In this document: piece after piece, positions 10,349 through 23,053 of the stretch
Layout of the letters: each line of letters starts with the position of its first letter
How positions within the stretch are numbered: position 1 is the first letter of the stretch
Assembly: GCA_018894105.1 (NCBI GenBank)
Contig: CM032117.1
Location: 34,762,501-34,826,500 of the forward strand
Source: Jacaranda mimosifolia
Taxonomy: Eukaryota > Streptophyta > Magnoliopsida > Lamiales > Bignoniaceae
Length of the DNA: 64,000 bases
Direction of reading: 5' to 3'
The notes under the pieces: model-generated
Databases searched by the model: none
Told to the model about the DNA's origin: nothing
What the model saw: only the letters and a program-made list of their open reading frames with translations
Translations under genes and position numbers: made by a program

Positions 10349-13300
10349 ATATTCTCATTTTCCCGCTAAAACGCACATTCTCCAATATATACATACATAT
10401 ATTATATATATTTTATTATTATTCTGATATTGAAATAATCATTCAATTCCATTTTTACCCCAAAAAACCTAATAAAAAAACATTGATTTGACTGTTACAG
10501 TAAAAAGTATCTCCCCTTAAACATAAACAAATATACCAAAAAATAAATTTCATATTTTTCAATAATTCATTCTCTCAAAATACATCATAAACACACATAA
10601 TAAAATCAAACAAAAAACATAATCAAACATAACCTTTAAAATTCAAGAGAAATAGAGAACTTATCAAAATTAAGAGAACTTATCAAATTGGTGGAATGAG
10701 AACGTATTCATGGGCCGCCTAGTATAACATATATTTTACCCTTTTACTTCTTTACCCTTATCTTAAATTGTTGTCTCCATGGAGGATTTTGCCCATTCGC
10801 CGCTAAGCCAATTTTTATTACATGGGAATTATTTTGAATTGAAGAAATATATTCATATCTATATATGTATATATAATAACAATGTGTCAGTTTCTTATTG
10901 GTTGATGTGTTGCTTTCATTGGCTTTATTTAGTAAATCCAAATTTGAACCGTTGGATTAATACACAATTTTTTGAGTCCTTTGTTTAGTCTAATCACTTA
11001 ACACCTTAATTGGTAGTACCAACTTAGGCCACAGGTTGCCTAAAATTAGTTAAAAGTCGGTGATATGCTCTTAAAGATCTAACATTCTCGTATGTGGCTG
11101 CTAAAAAAATAATGAAATAATAATAAATAAAAAATTAATATAATAATTAAACACAAAGCACTCACTACGAGAACCAACCCCATTTCATAGATGATAGATC
11201 CACGCACAAGTAAAAAAACAAAACCTATTCTTACCAAAATGGGCAAAAGAAAAGAAGGAAGATTTCTAGTATTGGAGGGGTCTATCTCTGCTAAAATATT
11301 TCGATAAAAAGTAGCAAATTTTACATGAAAATGGTCCACCCAAGTCCACAACTCCAATCCAAAACCATGAATCATCCATGCAAATTTCCTCTAGGAAAAT
11401 TGTATGGTCAACTGCTTCAAAGACCCCTAAGAAAAAGAAGGGGGGGAAAAAACCCACAAAATCCCAATAATTTCTCCACCACAAAAACTTAGAAAGAAAA
11501 AGAAAACCCACATCAAGAAAATGAGGTAAAATTTTAAGGGGTTTCTTTATATGGCAGCCCACCACTACTAAAACACATATAAGGGAAGTCAAAAGGAAAC
11601 ACACCTTTCCCCATAGACAAAATTACAAATGAAAAGAATTATAATAGTTTCTTCGACCACCATAAGTGGTGGTGGCTACCACCATGCCTGGCCGCTGGCC
11701 CGCAAAGAATCCCACCAAGATCCACCATCTTTGTTTTTTCCCTTTCAAGGTCCTTTTCAAACAAGCCCCACTTTCTCCCTATTACATCCCCCTCAAAAGT
11801 AAAAGCCACTATTTGTTACTTTTCTTGTTCCATTCTTCCTTTTCTTTCTTTTTTTTCTTTTTTTTTTTTTTTTTTTTTTGGAATTTTTTTCCTAGTTCAT
11901 ACATCTTTACCTGCATGAGAAAGACACAATGGAGATATTAGAAAGGGGACCAAACTCATAAAAAATGCATAAATTAGAATCATTGAAATATGAGAAGTAA
12001 TATCTGTTGCTTTTTATTCTTTTCAAGAAAGGTCATCTCTTCTGACCCCCATGCTTCTTGAGGAAATGTCAAAAGTTATTTAGTTTCCACTGCCACCAAG
12101 CAGGACAAGAGGCCTCAGTAATGTCCCATGACATATAAAATAAAATCAGATGTAATTATACCAGAAAATTAATAATCTCGATATCATATTGATCTAATAC
12201 CTCAAATAATATAAGTAAAAAAAAAAAAAAAAAGGCCATTGAAGACCGCCTTAATTATCCATCTTTTACCTAGAAATTGCCAAGATTGTCTTGTTTCTTT
12301 TTCTAGATTATTTTGGGTGAAAGATATGATCTTTTGACATAACTGGCTTCAATAATTATGGGCAATAACTGTAATGATACATAGTAACAGGGCAAAAATC
12401 CCAAGGACAGTAATGAAGCATGTGTGCGACTTTGCTAGGACAAAATGGCTGTTTTTAGGAAGTGTACTTCATGCCATGGTTCATGCTCAACAATCCTGCC
12501 ATTTTCTTACAAGGGCACCCCACCAAAATTTTCAGAATGATCAACAAAGAAAAGATAGAACCAGTTGAAAGAGGGAAAAATAATACTGTCTCAGAGAGTG
12601 TCTTTTGGCAGCCGTATTTCTTGAGATTATACTGTCCAGAAAAAAAATATACGGATGCATATTTTGAGTAATCCCTAAAAGTTCCAAGTTTTGGACAATT
12701 GCAACCATTATCAAAAATGAAGACTGCATAAATCCAATAATATGAATGATTTTGATTGTTTTGAAACGAACCAAAGTCTCGAGAGGTCATAAAAATGAGC
12801 AGCACATTTTCCTATTTAAACTTGATGATCCGACAAATATTTTCTTTTGTTAAGACAAAGAAAGAAAGTATAAAAAATGCCATGGACAAATTGGGACAGA
12901 AAAAGAATGAGCTTTTTGTGCAAGTCAAACATGGCATGATTCAGGGGTGGGATAAAATAGGCCCTCTCATTCAGAACTAAGGACATTTCTTTGCGAACCC
13001 ACAAGGATACGATTCTTTCCCAAGGGCCAACCCCACCCCCCGAGTCTTTTCCAAGGCCTACCCACTCTCGGCCCAAATGACTAATATACCCCTCTCTATC
13101 ATCCAAGAATGAGTGTGTCGGTGGGCAACAGGATTGGGCTTTTCTCTCCCCACATCACCTTGCTGGGGCTAAATCTTCCCTATCTTACAGTACCTCAAAA
13201 CAGAAGTATTGCAACAAGCAGGGGCAGGGGACTGCTGTTAAGCTTTTCTGTTTCTTGCATCAGTAGAAAATGACAAGACAGAGCCCACAGGACCAGAACC

Positions 13301-13355
13301 AGAACAACAATAATATCTTCTTGTGATTAGTAGGATAGGATTCTTCACAAATTCT
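10349..13355. other. Spacer downstream of the patatin-like gene, no gene seen
   Basis: Moderately AT-rich sequence with a T-run at about 11851-11879 and an A-run near 12217-12233. Short open frames occur on both strands, for example around 11079-11604 and 12374-12980, but none shows a recognised domain, biased composition or splice-compatible structure. Confidence 0.55.
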
Positions 13356-13361
13356 TTTATT
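13356..13361 (-). terminator. Candidate polyadenylation signal of the patatin-like gene
   Basis: AATAAA on the - strand lies about 195 bases beyond the stop codon of the patatin-like gene. Distance and orientation fit a plant 3' UTR. Confidence 0.35.
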
Positions 13362-13555
13362 GTGTTTACAAGGGAAAGAAAAACGAAAACATTATGTGCC
13401 AATTATGAGTCCCATATATGGGACCGAGTTGATAGATAATTAATCATTCAATAACATAATGTATGGTAACAATTTAGTAACGTTGAAGGGAGAGCTCTTA
13501 CCATTTTCTTTTTCCTTTTCTCAAAGGGACGTTTTGATTGTTGTCTGGAGCTGGT

Positions 13556-15125
13556 TTATGATGCTTTTGGGATAGCTTGCTTGAATGCAACAGTGGGAGC
13601 TATCCGGCAACTCCTCCTCTGATGCTCAAGCACAAGTTGCTCGGCAAACCAGTCAAGTTTCTCAAAATTGCTTTGCTCTCCAATCCTCTTGCCGCTAAAG
13701 AGGACAGATTCTACGTTTTTCTGTTTCAGCATTTCATCTGCTATTCCGATTAGCATTTTTATGTTGCTCGGACTGGGATCTGAGTCGACGTTTGCCCCAC
13801 ACCGACCAACTCTGGATCCATTATTTGCCTGGTGTAAAAGACATGTAAGGTTGTTATGAGCAACATCACCATTCAACAACAAGCAGCTAAAGTTCCAGCC
13901 TCCAACCACCAAGTCAACTGCAAATCATTGCTATAATTCTCAAAACTATTACACTCAGCAGTTTCCCACCACAGCCTCAAGAAGACAAGTAGGACCAGTT
14001 AATTAAATTATCCGTTATATATCTCCGAGTTATTCAATTCCATCACTAATCATATGCTTCAACAGTACTCTTATTGCTTTTTAGTTAATTCCATACGGCA
14101 TCCTATCTTGGCAAGAAAGACCACAATCACTAAACCGACAAATGTACATAAATTAATCATAAAGAGGACTGAGAGGATTATTCTTAGGAAGCCCAAGATA
14201 ATCACAATCGTCCAAGTGGTGAGATCCATAACACAAAAATTGTTGTAATTGGTCCTCAGAATCACAATTGTAACAGGAATTCTTTAAGTTTAAACTTTAA
14301 AGACATGCAGGGCCATATATGAAAATAAGGAAATAAATCCCACAGTTTGCCTGTGCTCTACAAGTTTAGGTGATACACAAGAATGGCAACTGAACAAGGA
14401 CCCTTTCTGGACCATTGCAGCATACAATCTGTATTAAAAAAAGAATGAAAAAAAATGTAGCCATGATGGTAAAATCTTGATTGTTATGGAAAACTGCATT
14501 TTGATGTTGAGTCACTCTCTACTACGAGATCATATCTATTAGTACATGTAATCAATTTCTTGGTCAGGCATGAGTAAAGGACTCCAATAAACATTCCCCA
14601 CCACCCCCCACCAGGTGAAAAATGCCAAATAGCAGACAAGATTGCAAGCTGTGTACAGTTTAACCCTTTTCTTCTTTCTCATCATTTTCCAACTCCCAGT
14701 AATTTTAACAGAAAACAGTGACACCATGGAAATAACACAGAGCCCTGCATATTCAATTCAACCATCCATTTTTCACTTATTTTGGTTCAATGGTATGAAT
14801 TAATGTGAAAATTACATTTAACAGTCAGTCAAACATGTGACTTACTGTGTAAAACAACAAAAACAAAGGCAAGTAAATGTCAAGATTTAGAAGAAATTAA
14901 AGAGGGTATAAATCAATAAAGCAGCATAAAGAAAACATCATCTTTTTGTACCAAGGAACATTTAGTATGTGGAAATAACCTTCTTTTAATTATTTTAAGG
15001 ATAAAAAAAAATTGTTCATCTAATTCAAAAAAAAAAAATGAAATCATTGGAAAAAAGTAGAGGTGGAGAACAAATTTAATAAAGATAGTAGCAAAAAGAA
15101 CAGCTGTGATTAATGATATTAACTG

Positions 15126-15156
<31 letters not shown>

Positions 15157-16646
15157 GAACACACAGTTATAGCAAACCCATGTCAATGTCCAAGCACTCC
15201 CCTTTGGGTTGGCATTTTAGGCTGCCAAAACTGCAGTCTTTGCTCCTCTCTTTGGCCTCTTCTCTTTCTTCACTCAACTGCTCCACCCCCCACTCCTACC
15301 CCAAATAAACACAAAGAATTAAATTACATGCCACCAAAACTCCAGCAGCCCCCCCCAACCCCAATCCCCATCTTCCCCAGACTGTCTCCCCACGCCAAAA
15401 ACTTCCAAGAAAAATAGAAAAGATATCTTAAATGGCATTTAACAAAAAGATTTTGTTCAGTAATCTGATCGTCTAGTTAATGTTCTTCACATACCTGAAT
15501 GCGAACGTAATTACTACTACGGTTCTGGCCGAACGCCATAGCCACCGCGTGGTCAACCAGCTCCGCCGAGCCCTCGCCAGAAATCCGAGCCAAGGGCCGA
15601 GCCCAATCCTTGGCCGTCCATTTCTTGACTTGCTCGTAGTCAAAGCTGCCTTCCAGCAGCTGCCCGCCAGCCCCGAGTGAAAGTACCATAATATCCTCGA
15701 CCCCTCTCACAAACGGAAACTCCTGCTTATTATGCAGCACGTGCGTTATCGCCGCCGCTGTAGGGTTGTTCATCGCCAACCCACCGTCCACCCCCACGCA
15801 CCGGGTCAACCCGTCTACGGACTTCATGCAAACCGGGTCGAAAACACCCGGTTCAGCTGAGGTGGCCAAGCACACCTCCCAGAGATTGAAATCGTAGCTG
15901 TCGGTTTCTAAGGCGTCGGCCCTGGAGAACAAAAACGGCGCCGTACTGGACAAATCGTAGCACGGGATCAGAACCGGTTTAAGCGTGTTTTTCAAAGTTA
16001 AGCTGCGCCCGGTTTTTTCATCCTTGAACGCTTCCTTCATCGCCTTCTCCAAGCCGGCGGTGGCTGAACGGGCGCTGCCGCTGGTTTTGCTGAAAACACG
16101 CTTGAAGAAACTGCCTTTGGGATTGCGTGTCTTCGCGGACCGGTAGAATTTCTTGCCCTCCGCCGCTAGAAACTTCCACGTGTCGTCTGCGTGGAAAATT
16201 GGGCGATTCTGATCGTTGGCAGCGAAGAGCATCGCCGTGAATATCCCTCCGACGCCGGTGCCGGCTGCGACGTCGAAATAATCGGCGATTCTGGCATCAG
16301 GATTCCCCGACTTATTCTTCAACGCCGTTTCCAAATGCGACAAAGCTTTACCAGATATAATGCTCCGCATCCCGCCTCCGTCAACGCTCAGAATACAGAT
16401 TTTTCCCCTCTGATTCTTCATCGCCTGAACGCCGCTCTCCTCGACGGCGGCGGGGGTGACAACCCCATTCTTGGGCTCAGCAATTTGCTTCGGAACCCAT
16501 AGCTTCTGATCATCGTACCCGAACAAAAACTTGCTCTCCAGAATCGAAAATATCTCATAGCTCAATTTATCCGTATCAATACTGGGCTCCTGCATTTCCA
16601 CCAACGTTGGATTGACACTATCACCATGAACATCAACACACGCCAT
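13556..16646 (-). CDS. Patatin-like protein, pPLAIII-type acyl hydrolase (two exons)
   Basis: Exon 1 is 16646-15495 and exon 2 is 13828-13556, joined in phase 0 across a GT-AG intron, giving 474 residues. The start is ATG at 16646 in a good context (GAAATGGCG); the frame also runs a few codons upstream without an ATG. Domain features: glycine-rich SVDGGGMRS at 87-95 (oxyanion loop), GTGVG at 129-133 in the place of the usual GxSxG esterase box, and VDGG with Asp287 of the catalytic dyad. Exon 2 encodes the conserved C-terminal PSPSNIKMLI, MLKQKNVESVLF and ERR-like HQRRSCRIAPTVAFKQ. Replacement of the nucleophile Ser by Gly in the box is characteristic of plant pPLAIII proteins, which hydrolyse galactolipids and phospholipids and affect cell elongation and lignin. 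No signal peptide is seen. The coding frame is intact, so this is the one complete host gene here. Confidence 0.9.
13829..15494 (-). other. Intron of the patatin-like gene
   Basis: The donor reads CAG|GTATGT at 15495/15494 and the acceptor TTTTACACCAG|GCA at 13829/13828. The 1666-bp intron is AT-rich and holds a dinucleotide repeat; no other gene is seen in it. Confidence 0.85.
15125..15156. repeat. Compound microsatellite (TC)n(AC)n
   Basis: About nine TC units run directly into about seven AC units. It lies inside the intron of the patatin-like gene. Confidence 0.95.
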
Positions 16647-16954
16647 TTCTGAACAATCTTTCTTCACATAATTCTATAGTATCTCCCTCTAAAATTCGAT
16701 TATTACTACACACATATAAGGAGCCTGAAATGAAAGAACAAGTGGAGTTACGAGTTCCTGGATTGCAGGTTCGTTGAGAAAAAGGAGAAGGGTTCACAGA
16801 ATCATCAAATAGATAAGAAGAAGGAAGATTAGAAGCAGAGATAGGGTGGGCGGCGAAGAAAACAGAGAGGAGGTGATAGAGAGAAGAGAGGAAGAGATGA
16901 GGCAAATAACAACACGGAGCAGTTTTTGCAGAGCATGTCTGTTTTTAATTTGGC

Positions 16955-16961
16955 TTTTATA
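16955..16961 (-). promoter_or_regulatory. Candidate TATA box of the patatin-like gene
   Basis: TATAAAA on the - strand within CTTTTTATAAAAG lies about 310 bases upstream of the start codon. Between them, around 16790-16885, the - strand is strongly pyrimidine-rich, as many plant 5' UTRs are. The assignment rests on position and composition only. Confidence 0.45.
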
Positions 16962-16969
16962 AAAAGATT

Positions 16970-18911
16970 TTAATAATAAATATTTTATTTTTTTTAAAGA
17001 AAAGAAATCCAAACAAAATCTCATTTTTCCTTTTCCTGTTTTCTACATTTCACATATGATTTGGACTTTTACTTCTTTCTTGTGCCGGTAACATTACCAT
17101 TACCAATACCATTACCATGGTTGATTTCTTTTCACATTTGATGGTGAAATTGGTGATTAGACTCAACCATCTCAAATTATTTTGATAAACAAAATACGTA
17201 CCTTTACTGCTATTAAATATTAATGTGGTATTATTTTACTTTTTATAGGAGAAGAAAAGGAGAGTGAAGACGACGACCACCACGGCTCACTCATGTAATT
17301 TTCATTACACATGACAATCACAATACAAGTTTTTTTTTTTTTTTTTTCATTACAACACATTTAATTTCATATATAACTATTGTTTGATAAATGAATCCGC
17401 CACCCTAGTTCCACTAAAACAATAATTAATTAAAATTTTTTAACTAAAAAAATATTGGAGGATGTTTAACTAAAATAATTTAAATCATCACAAAGTATTT
17501 GAATGAAGTAAAATATTAGAGTTTCTTGATAATAATGATAATTTTATAATTAATATCATTAATATTATAAGAGCTTGTTGAAATTTTAAAAATAATTCAG
17601 AAACTCTTTATTTGTCTTCAAAGAACATTGCCCTAAACATCTTATTTTAAAAATTTATACTCTTTTTTTTTTCTTTTCAAGAAAAAACTATCAAGCACTT
17701 CGTAAAATCTTATAAAGTGTAAGACATTTGTGCCCAAATATCTTATTATTGGAGAATTATTATTGTAAGGGCTCGTTTGTTTGAATGATGTGATTAAAAG
17801 TAATGGATACATTTTAAGTCCATTATGATATAATATCTTAATTTTATATTTGATTGATAAGATTAATATATAAATAAATTAAAATATAATATATAAATTT
17901 ACTATTATATTATTTATACTTTTTAATAAGTTTTTCACAATTTTTTCATTCTTCCCCATTCTTAGGAACATGTTTAATTGGAAATAAGATTTTAAAAAAA
18001 AAGGCCTTATTTGATCTTTATAATTCTTATCACACCAAATCAAGCATTCTCCCATTGGATCCATTTTCCAAAAGCAACCATAAATAATATTGGGCTTATA
18101 ATTTATTAAAGGCTTTTATCTATTAAAACAAATATTAAAAGATGCTTGATTAGATATGTATCACACTCAATCAAGCTAAGCAAATAAATTATACATTCTT
18201 TATGAGAAATTATGAGTGAAATTAAAATTACTATCTTAATGATACTAACTTGGAACCATCATTTTATGTTTTTAACATGAAAGTTCCATAAAAATAAGAA
18301 CTTTTCCAACATTTTCAACAGAGTAGAAATCCACGACTTCATCTGTTGAAGGGCCAACAACATCTTGACTTTGCATTACAATGTTCTTAATTTTTTTTGG
18401 TTACATATTTCCCATGTTATTATATTTTATAGCTAAACATTCATAGAGAATGTTTCATAGTATAAAATAGTTGTATGATATGACGTTTTATTTCTCATTG
18501 CTATTTTTAAATATACATATGTTTTTTATATTTTATTTAAATCTAAAACATTGTATGAATTCATGACACCTTTTATTTGGCATGGGCAGAGAGTTGGCCA
18601 CAAGAAAGTAAACGACTTTATAGCGGAGTTTTACCATGGTTAATATAACTAAGTCCTTTTACTTTTGGAGTTGTGTCGTAGGATCAGAACCGTTGGTGGC
18701 TAGCTTTTATTTTTTAACGGTGTGGATTGAGTGGGACTGTTTATCTGTGATTGGGAATGAGTAATGACGATTGACGTGTGGGGTCTGACTTTCCATTAGA
18801 CGCAATCGTCGGCAAGAGAATGGAGACGCACTAATTAATGCTCTCTTTTTCTTTTTCTTTTTTAAAATGAATTTCTATTATTATTATTAGCATGTGCCTG
18901 TCCGATGCAAT
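16970..18911. other. Intergenic DNA upstream of the patatin-like gene
   Basis: AT-rich DNA with no convincing gene. TAA followed by GGGCTCGTTTGTTTG at about 17766-17783 looks like a Tourist-type MITE end, but a matching right end was not found. A T-run lies at about 17331-17348. Confidence 0.5.
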
Positions 18912-19288
18912 ACATCTGATATGGGTAAGGCCAACATGCATAAACCATAGCCCAAAAACTACTCTGACTTGTGAGATCAAATGTCCAAATCGACCTTATG
19001 GGTTGGAGTGCTCGACCTCCAGGTCGGATAAAAGAAGCAAGAGTATTAATGGCGGTTTGCCACCCATCGCATTTGCATTAATCGCGCCTCTACCACCAGG
19101 CTATCTGTATTAAATGGATTGACAGTGCATCATCTCTGCATTAATGGCAGTGTGGATCCCCTTTTTGGCTAGTTGGCCATTTATGTAGCTCTAGCTTAGG
19201 TCGGAAAGACTTATCTTGCCCTACTAACGGGAACAGTGTATGAAATATGTTGAAGGAGAAATTAGTGTTTTTATCTCCAAGTAAACAC

Positions 19289-19296
19289 TATAAATA
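19289..19296 (+). promoter_or_regulatory. LTR promoter TATA box, element B
   Basis: TATAAATA sits in the same position as in the LTRs of element C, about 250 bp before the LTR end, fitting a U3/R boundary about 30 bp further on. Confidence 0.65.
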
Positions 19297-19390
19297 CTCC
19301 ATCCTTCACAAGTAAGAGTAAGCGACATCTATTCTTTGAACTGTTACTCTGCACAAATACTTCCAGGTCGATATACTAACTTAACCATCG

Positions 19391-19413
19391 GAGGGTCTTA
19401 GCCGAGGACCCTC
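19391..19413 (+). promoter_or_regulatory. Conserved R/U5 hairpin, element B
   Basis: GAGGGTC, a 9-base loop (TTAGCCGAG) and GACCCTC form a 7-bp perfect stem. The same hairpin stands in both LTRs of element C. Confidence 0.6.
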
Positions 19414-19579
19414 TTGGCTAGCCTGACGTTTGTTTCGTGGCTACAGGTTCCATCCCACGTCCGCAAAAAACTATCTTTCTGGTCAAAATACCTTCTAGAT
19501 CAAGGTTAAGAAACCCATCATACTAAAAATAACATCATCATTTGGCGCTGCCTGTGCGACGCGGAACTTACAACTGAAA

Positions 19580-21055
19580 ATGGTTGATACTAGGCAAACT
19601 ATCTCAGAGAAGCAGAGTGACCGTCGTTCACCACCCCCCTTCCCACTGCCACTACATGATCAGCAAGCTGAAGGTCCCAACTCCCAACTTGAGCAGGTGG
19701 TCACCTTAACCATCCCTCAACTTATGCAGATGATCAGTGATCAGATTTTTGTCCAACTATCTACCGCTTTATAGAGGCACAATAAGCAACCAGCAGTTGT
19801 GGCTATAACCTAACCCTCGCACCACGAAGAGCAACCCCCAATGAAGGACACGATTAGAAATGAAACCCACCCTCACCCTAGTAGACGAGATTTGAGCCCC
19901 GGGCATTTTCCCCATGATGAGCCGCACTACCAACCGTGGGAGGAGGTGGCGAATTCAGCAGACCATTGCATTTGACCCAATTAAGCCCAACAGCACGAGC
20001 GGGTCTAGCACCACAGACCTCATCCTAGTCGAGATATATCCAGGGCCAACGGGACGAATGGGAGGAAGTTTCACATCAGTTTCAGCAGCTCAATAAAAGA
20101 TTGGAAGAAATTTCAAGGAGAAATATAGAATGAACATAGTTAGATAATCCTCCCAAATTCTGACGTGATAGATAATCTCTTTTTACTTAGGAAATCATTG
20201 ATGAGAGCATTGTGGTCGATGCGAAAGTCCCCACAGGGCTACCTCGATATGATGGGTCCACTGACCCTAATGAGCATCTTTTGCAATTTGAACACATGAT
20301 GCAGTTACATGGCCATAGTGACCACATACGTGCGAAAATATTGGTCACTACCTTTCAAGGGATAGCGTTGGAATGGTTTGTCAAACTTGAGCCTACATCC
20401 ATATTTTCTTATGATCAGCTCTATGATAAATTCTTACACTAGTTTGCTAGCAGAAGAAAAGTAAAACTGCTACACACTCAGCTCCACACAGTAAAGTAAA
20501 ATGAGGGTGAATTTTTGAGAGATTTCTTCTCCAGATTCAATACCAAAGTTTCAAAAATCGACAACCCTCGTATTGAATTTTTTATCGACATGCTGCTTTT
20601 GGGTTTGAGGCATAAGGAATGTGCTAACGCTCTGATCAGGAAGTAAAAGAGAATAATGGAGGAACTCCTCGACCTAGCAAAAAGGTATACAACGCAATAT
20701 GAAGTTTGGTACAGGAGAATCTGACAAGAAGAAGGGCAAAGAGAAGGATGACAGCACCAGAAAGAGGGTCACTGATCTCCAATAAATTGCTTTCACAATT
20801 ACGCACCACTAAATACTCCCAGAAAAGACGTCTTGTTCGCTATACAACATGACAACCTCCTAAAAAGATCAAGAAAGCTCAATGAGACAGAGGCTATGAA
20901 AAAGTCAAAAATATATTGCCATTTCCATCGACACAAGTGGCATGACATGGAGGATTGTTTCAACCTCCAAGATGGAATTGAGCGCCTTATACAACAAGTC
21001 CACCTAAAAAAATACATTGACTTGAAATCCTTGCAAGCAATGGCTCAAATCGACT
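19580..21055 (+). pseudogene. gag remnant of element B
   Basis: It starts at ATG 19580 (MVDTRQTISEKQSDRR). The first frame stops after 64 codons. The Gag core follows at 20212-20700 in another frame, with PRYDGSTDPNEHLLQFEHMM, FQGIALEWFVKLEP and FLRDFFSRFNTK. A knuckle-like block CHFHRHKWHDMEDCFNLQ lies at about 20920-20975. Gag forms the virus-like particle and binds element RNA. Several stops, such as TAG at about 20440 and TAA at about 20497, make it non-functional. Confidence 0.75.
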
Positions 21056-21323
21056 AGACTCGTCGTAGAGAACGGTCAATCAACCCATGAAGACATGATA
21101 AAGGAAATCAGAAGGTCGAGAAGGACCGACCTCTTAAGAGGCATTATTGATACAATTGCAGGAGGGCCAACATGGGGGACTCCAAGTTAGCAAGAAAGCA
21201 GACACAAAGGCATCTCGAATCTAGTAGGTCGACACAGACAAAGCCAGTCTACCAGCTTTCTATAAGCACCGAACCCATATCTTTCTCAAACTCGATCTCT
21301 CTCACTTATGAGGTCCGGATGCT

Positions 21324-21677
21324 GTGAGCAGCTTATATTGCCCTTTGGTGATTTCTGCAGAGATTGCAAACTTTGAAGTCAAGAAAGTTTTGGTGGACAA
21401 TGGGAGTTCCACAAACATCATCTTTTTGTCCACCTTGGACAGAATGAAGCTGGGAAAGCTGAAATTTGACCCTATCAGAACACCCCTGGTCGGATTTGGG
21501 GGATCAGAGATTGTGCCCTTCGAATTTATAAATTTGTCCACCTCTTTTAGAGAGGCACCCCGAAAGTGCACCCTTATGAACAACTATCTCGTCGTTAATG
21601 CGCCCTTCACCTACAACACCATTATCGAAAGACCAGCGTTGAATGATTTTCGAGCAATATATCTACTTATCATATGA
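21324..21677 (+). pseudogene. Aspartic protease domain of element B
   Basis: The frame contains KKVLVDNGSSTNIIFLSTLD with DNGSS at the catalytic position, as is usual for this retrotransposon protease group. LVGFGGSEIVPFEF and IIERPALNDFRAI follow. The protease would cut the Gag-Pol polyprotein. The domain itself is open, but the flanking frames are broken, so it is a fragment of the dead polyprotein. Confidence 0.75.
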
Positions 21678-22104
21678 AGGTCAAATTCCCAACAGCAGCT
21701 GGGATCAGGAAGTTATTGTGTAATATAAAAGAGGCATGGCATTGTTACACCATTTTGGTCGAAGCTAATGCCTAGAAAGCTCAACCAAAATTGAAACCCT
21801 CAGGGGACACCCCTGTAATGGAACCTGAAGAGGGACAGACCAATAGAAAGAGAAAGAGGGAAGATACTCGGGTCGAGTCCGCTAGAGAATTCAAAACAGT
21901 AGAACTCAACTTCAATAACCTTGACAAAACAACAAGGATAGGAGGAAGCTTGGGGCATAATATGGAATGTATGCTCGTTGATTTTCTCAGGAGGAATATT
22001 GATGTTTTTGCTTGGAAAGCTACCGACCTCCAAGGAATCGACCCTCAGGTCATCATCCACCGCTTTAATGTGGATCTATCTTTCAAATCGGTGAGACAAA
22101 AATA

Positions 22105-22960
22105 AAAACCTTCAATGCAGAAAGAACCTAGATCATTGAGTTGGAGGTCAACAAGTTACTAGAGGCAGGCTACATAGTTGAGACACAATATCCTAGTTGG
22201 TTATGTAATGTAGTCCTGGCCCCTAAAAATGAGGGCAGATGGAGAATGTGTAATGATTTTATTTATCTTAATAGAGCATGCCCTAAAGACCCATATCCTC
22301 TATCTCGTATAAATTTGTTAGTGGATTCAATTACAGGATGCGACCTCCTGAGCATGATGGATGCTTTTTAGGGTTACTAACAAATTTTCATGGTTCCCGA
22401 AGATAGGGATAAAACTGCTTTTGTTGTTCTAAATGGTGTGTATTGTTTTCTAGTCATGCCATTCGGATTAAAAAATATTGGTGCAACATACCAAAGACTG
22501 GTCCAACTTCATGTTCAAAAATGAAATATGTCGATCCATGGAAGTATACGTGGACAACATGATCGTCAAAACAGAAAGAAAGTCAAATCATCTAGTTGAC
22601 CTCCAACACACATTTTTGATCCTCAGAGCCTTTGGCATGAAACTCAACCTAAATAAATGCATATTTGGAGTGAGATGTGGGAAATTCTTGGGATACATGG
22701 TCAGCCAGTAGGATATTGAAGCTAATTCCCAGAAATTCCAAGCAATATAGGATATCCTACCCCCAAAGATAGTAAGAGATGTTCAGAGATTGGTCGGGAG
22801 GATTATCTCTCTCGGACGATTTATAGCTAGACTAGCAGACAAAAGTTTGCGATTCTTTCAAGTCTTGAGGAATGCTAGGAAGTTTCAATGGATAGAGAAA
22901 TGTGACCAGGCTCTAGTCGAGCTCAAGCAGTACTTAATCGAGCCACCGTTGCTTGTCTAG
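22105..22960 (+). pseudogene. Reverse transcriptase domain of element B
   Basis: Conserved RT blocks are spread over shifted frames: AGYIVETQYPSWLCNVVLAP, WRMCNDFIYLNRACPKDPYP, LSMMDAF and the catalytic box as YVDNMIVKT, where the second Asp of the usual YxDD is Asn. Stops (22369-22371, 22378) and frame changes near 22500 break it. The connection to RNase H follows and is interrupted by the hAT insertion at 23054. Confidence 0.8.
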
Positions 22961-23053
22961 CCAACGGTCGGAGAAGTATTCAGCTTATACTTGGTAGTCT
23001 CTATAGCAATAGTTAGTTCTGTTTTGGTGTCTACTGGACAAGGATTGTGTAAG

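Larger units (their letters stand above)
18917..19540 (+). repeat. 5' LTR of element B
   Basis: 624-bp repeat from TGATATGGGTAAG to AACATCATCA. It is colinear with the split 3' LTR and clearly related to the LTRs of element C. It contains a TATA box and a conserved hairpin. Confidence 0.88.

Noticed and set aside
11079..11604. Overlapping hydrophobic - strand frames
   Set aside because: No recognised domain, no plausible start or splice context, and the two frames overlap each other out of phase.
12374..12980. Cluster of short frames on both strands downstream of the patatin-like gene
   Set aside because: Mutually overlapping, no family resemblance; best treated as non-coding.
17769..18185. 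Possible Tourist MITE starting TAA-GGGCTCGTTTGTTTG
   Set aside because: The only candidate right end near 18150-18180 matches weakly and lacks a TAA flank.
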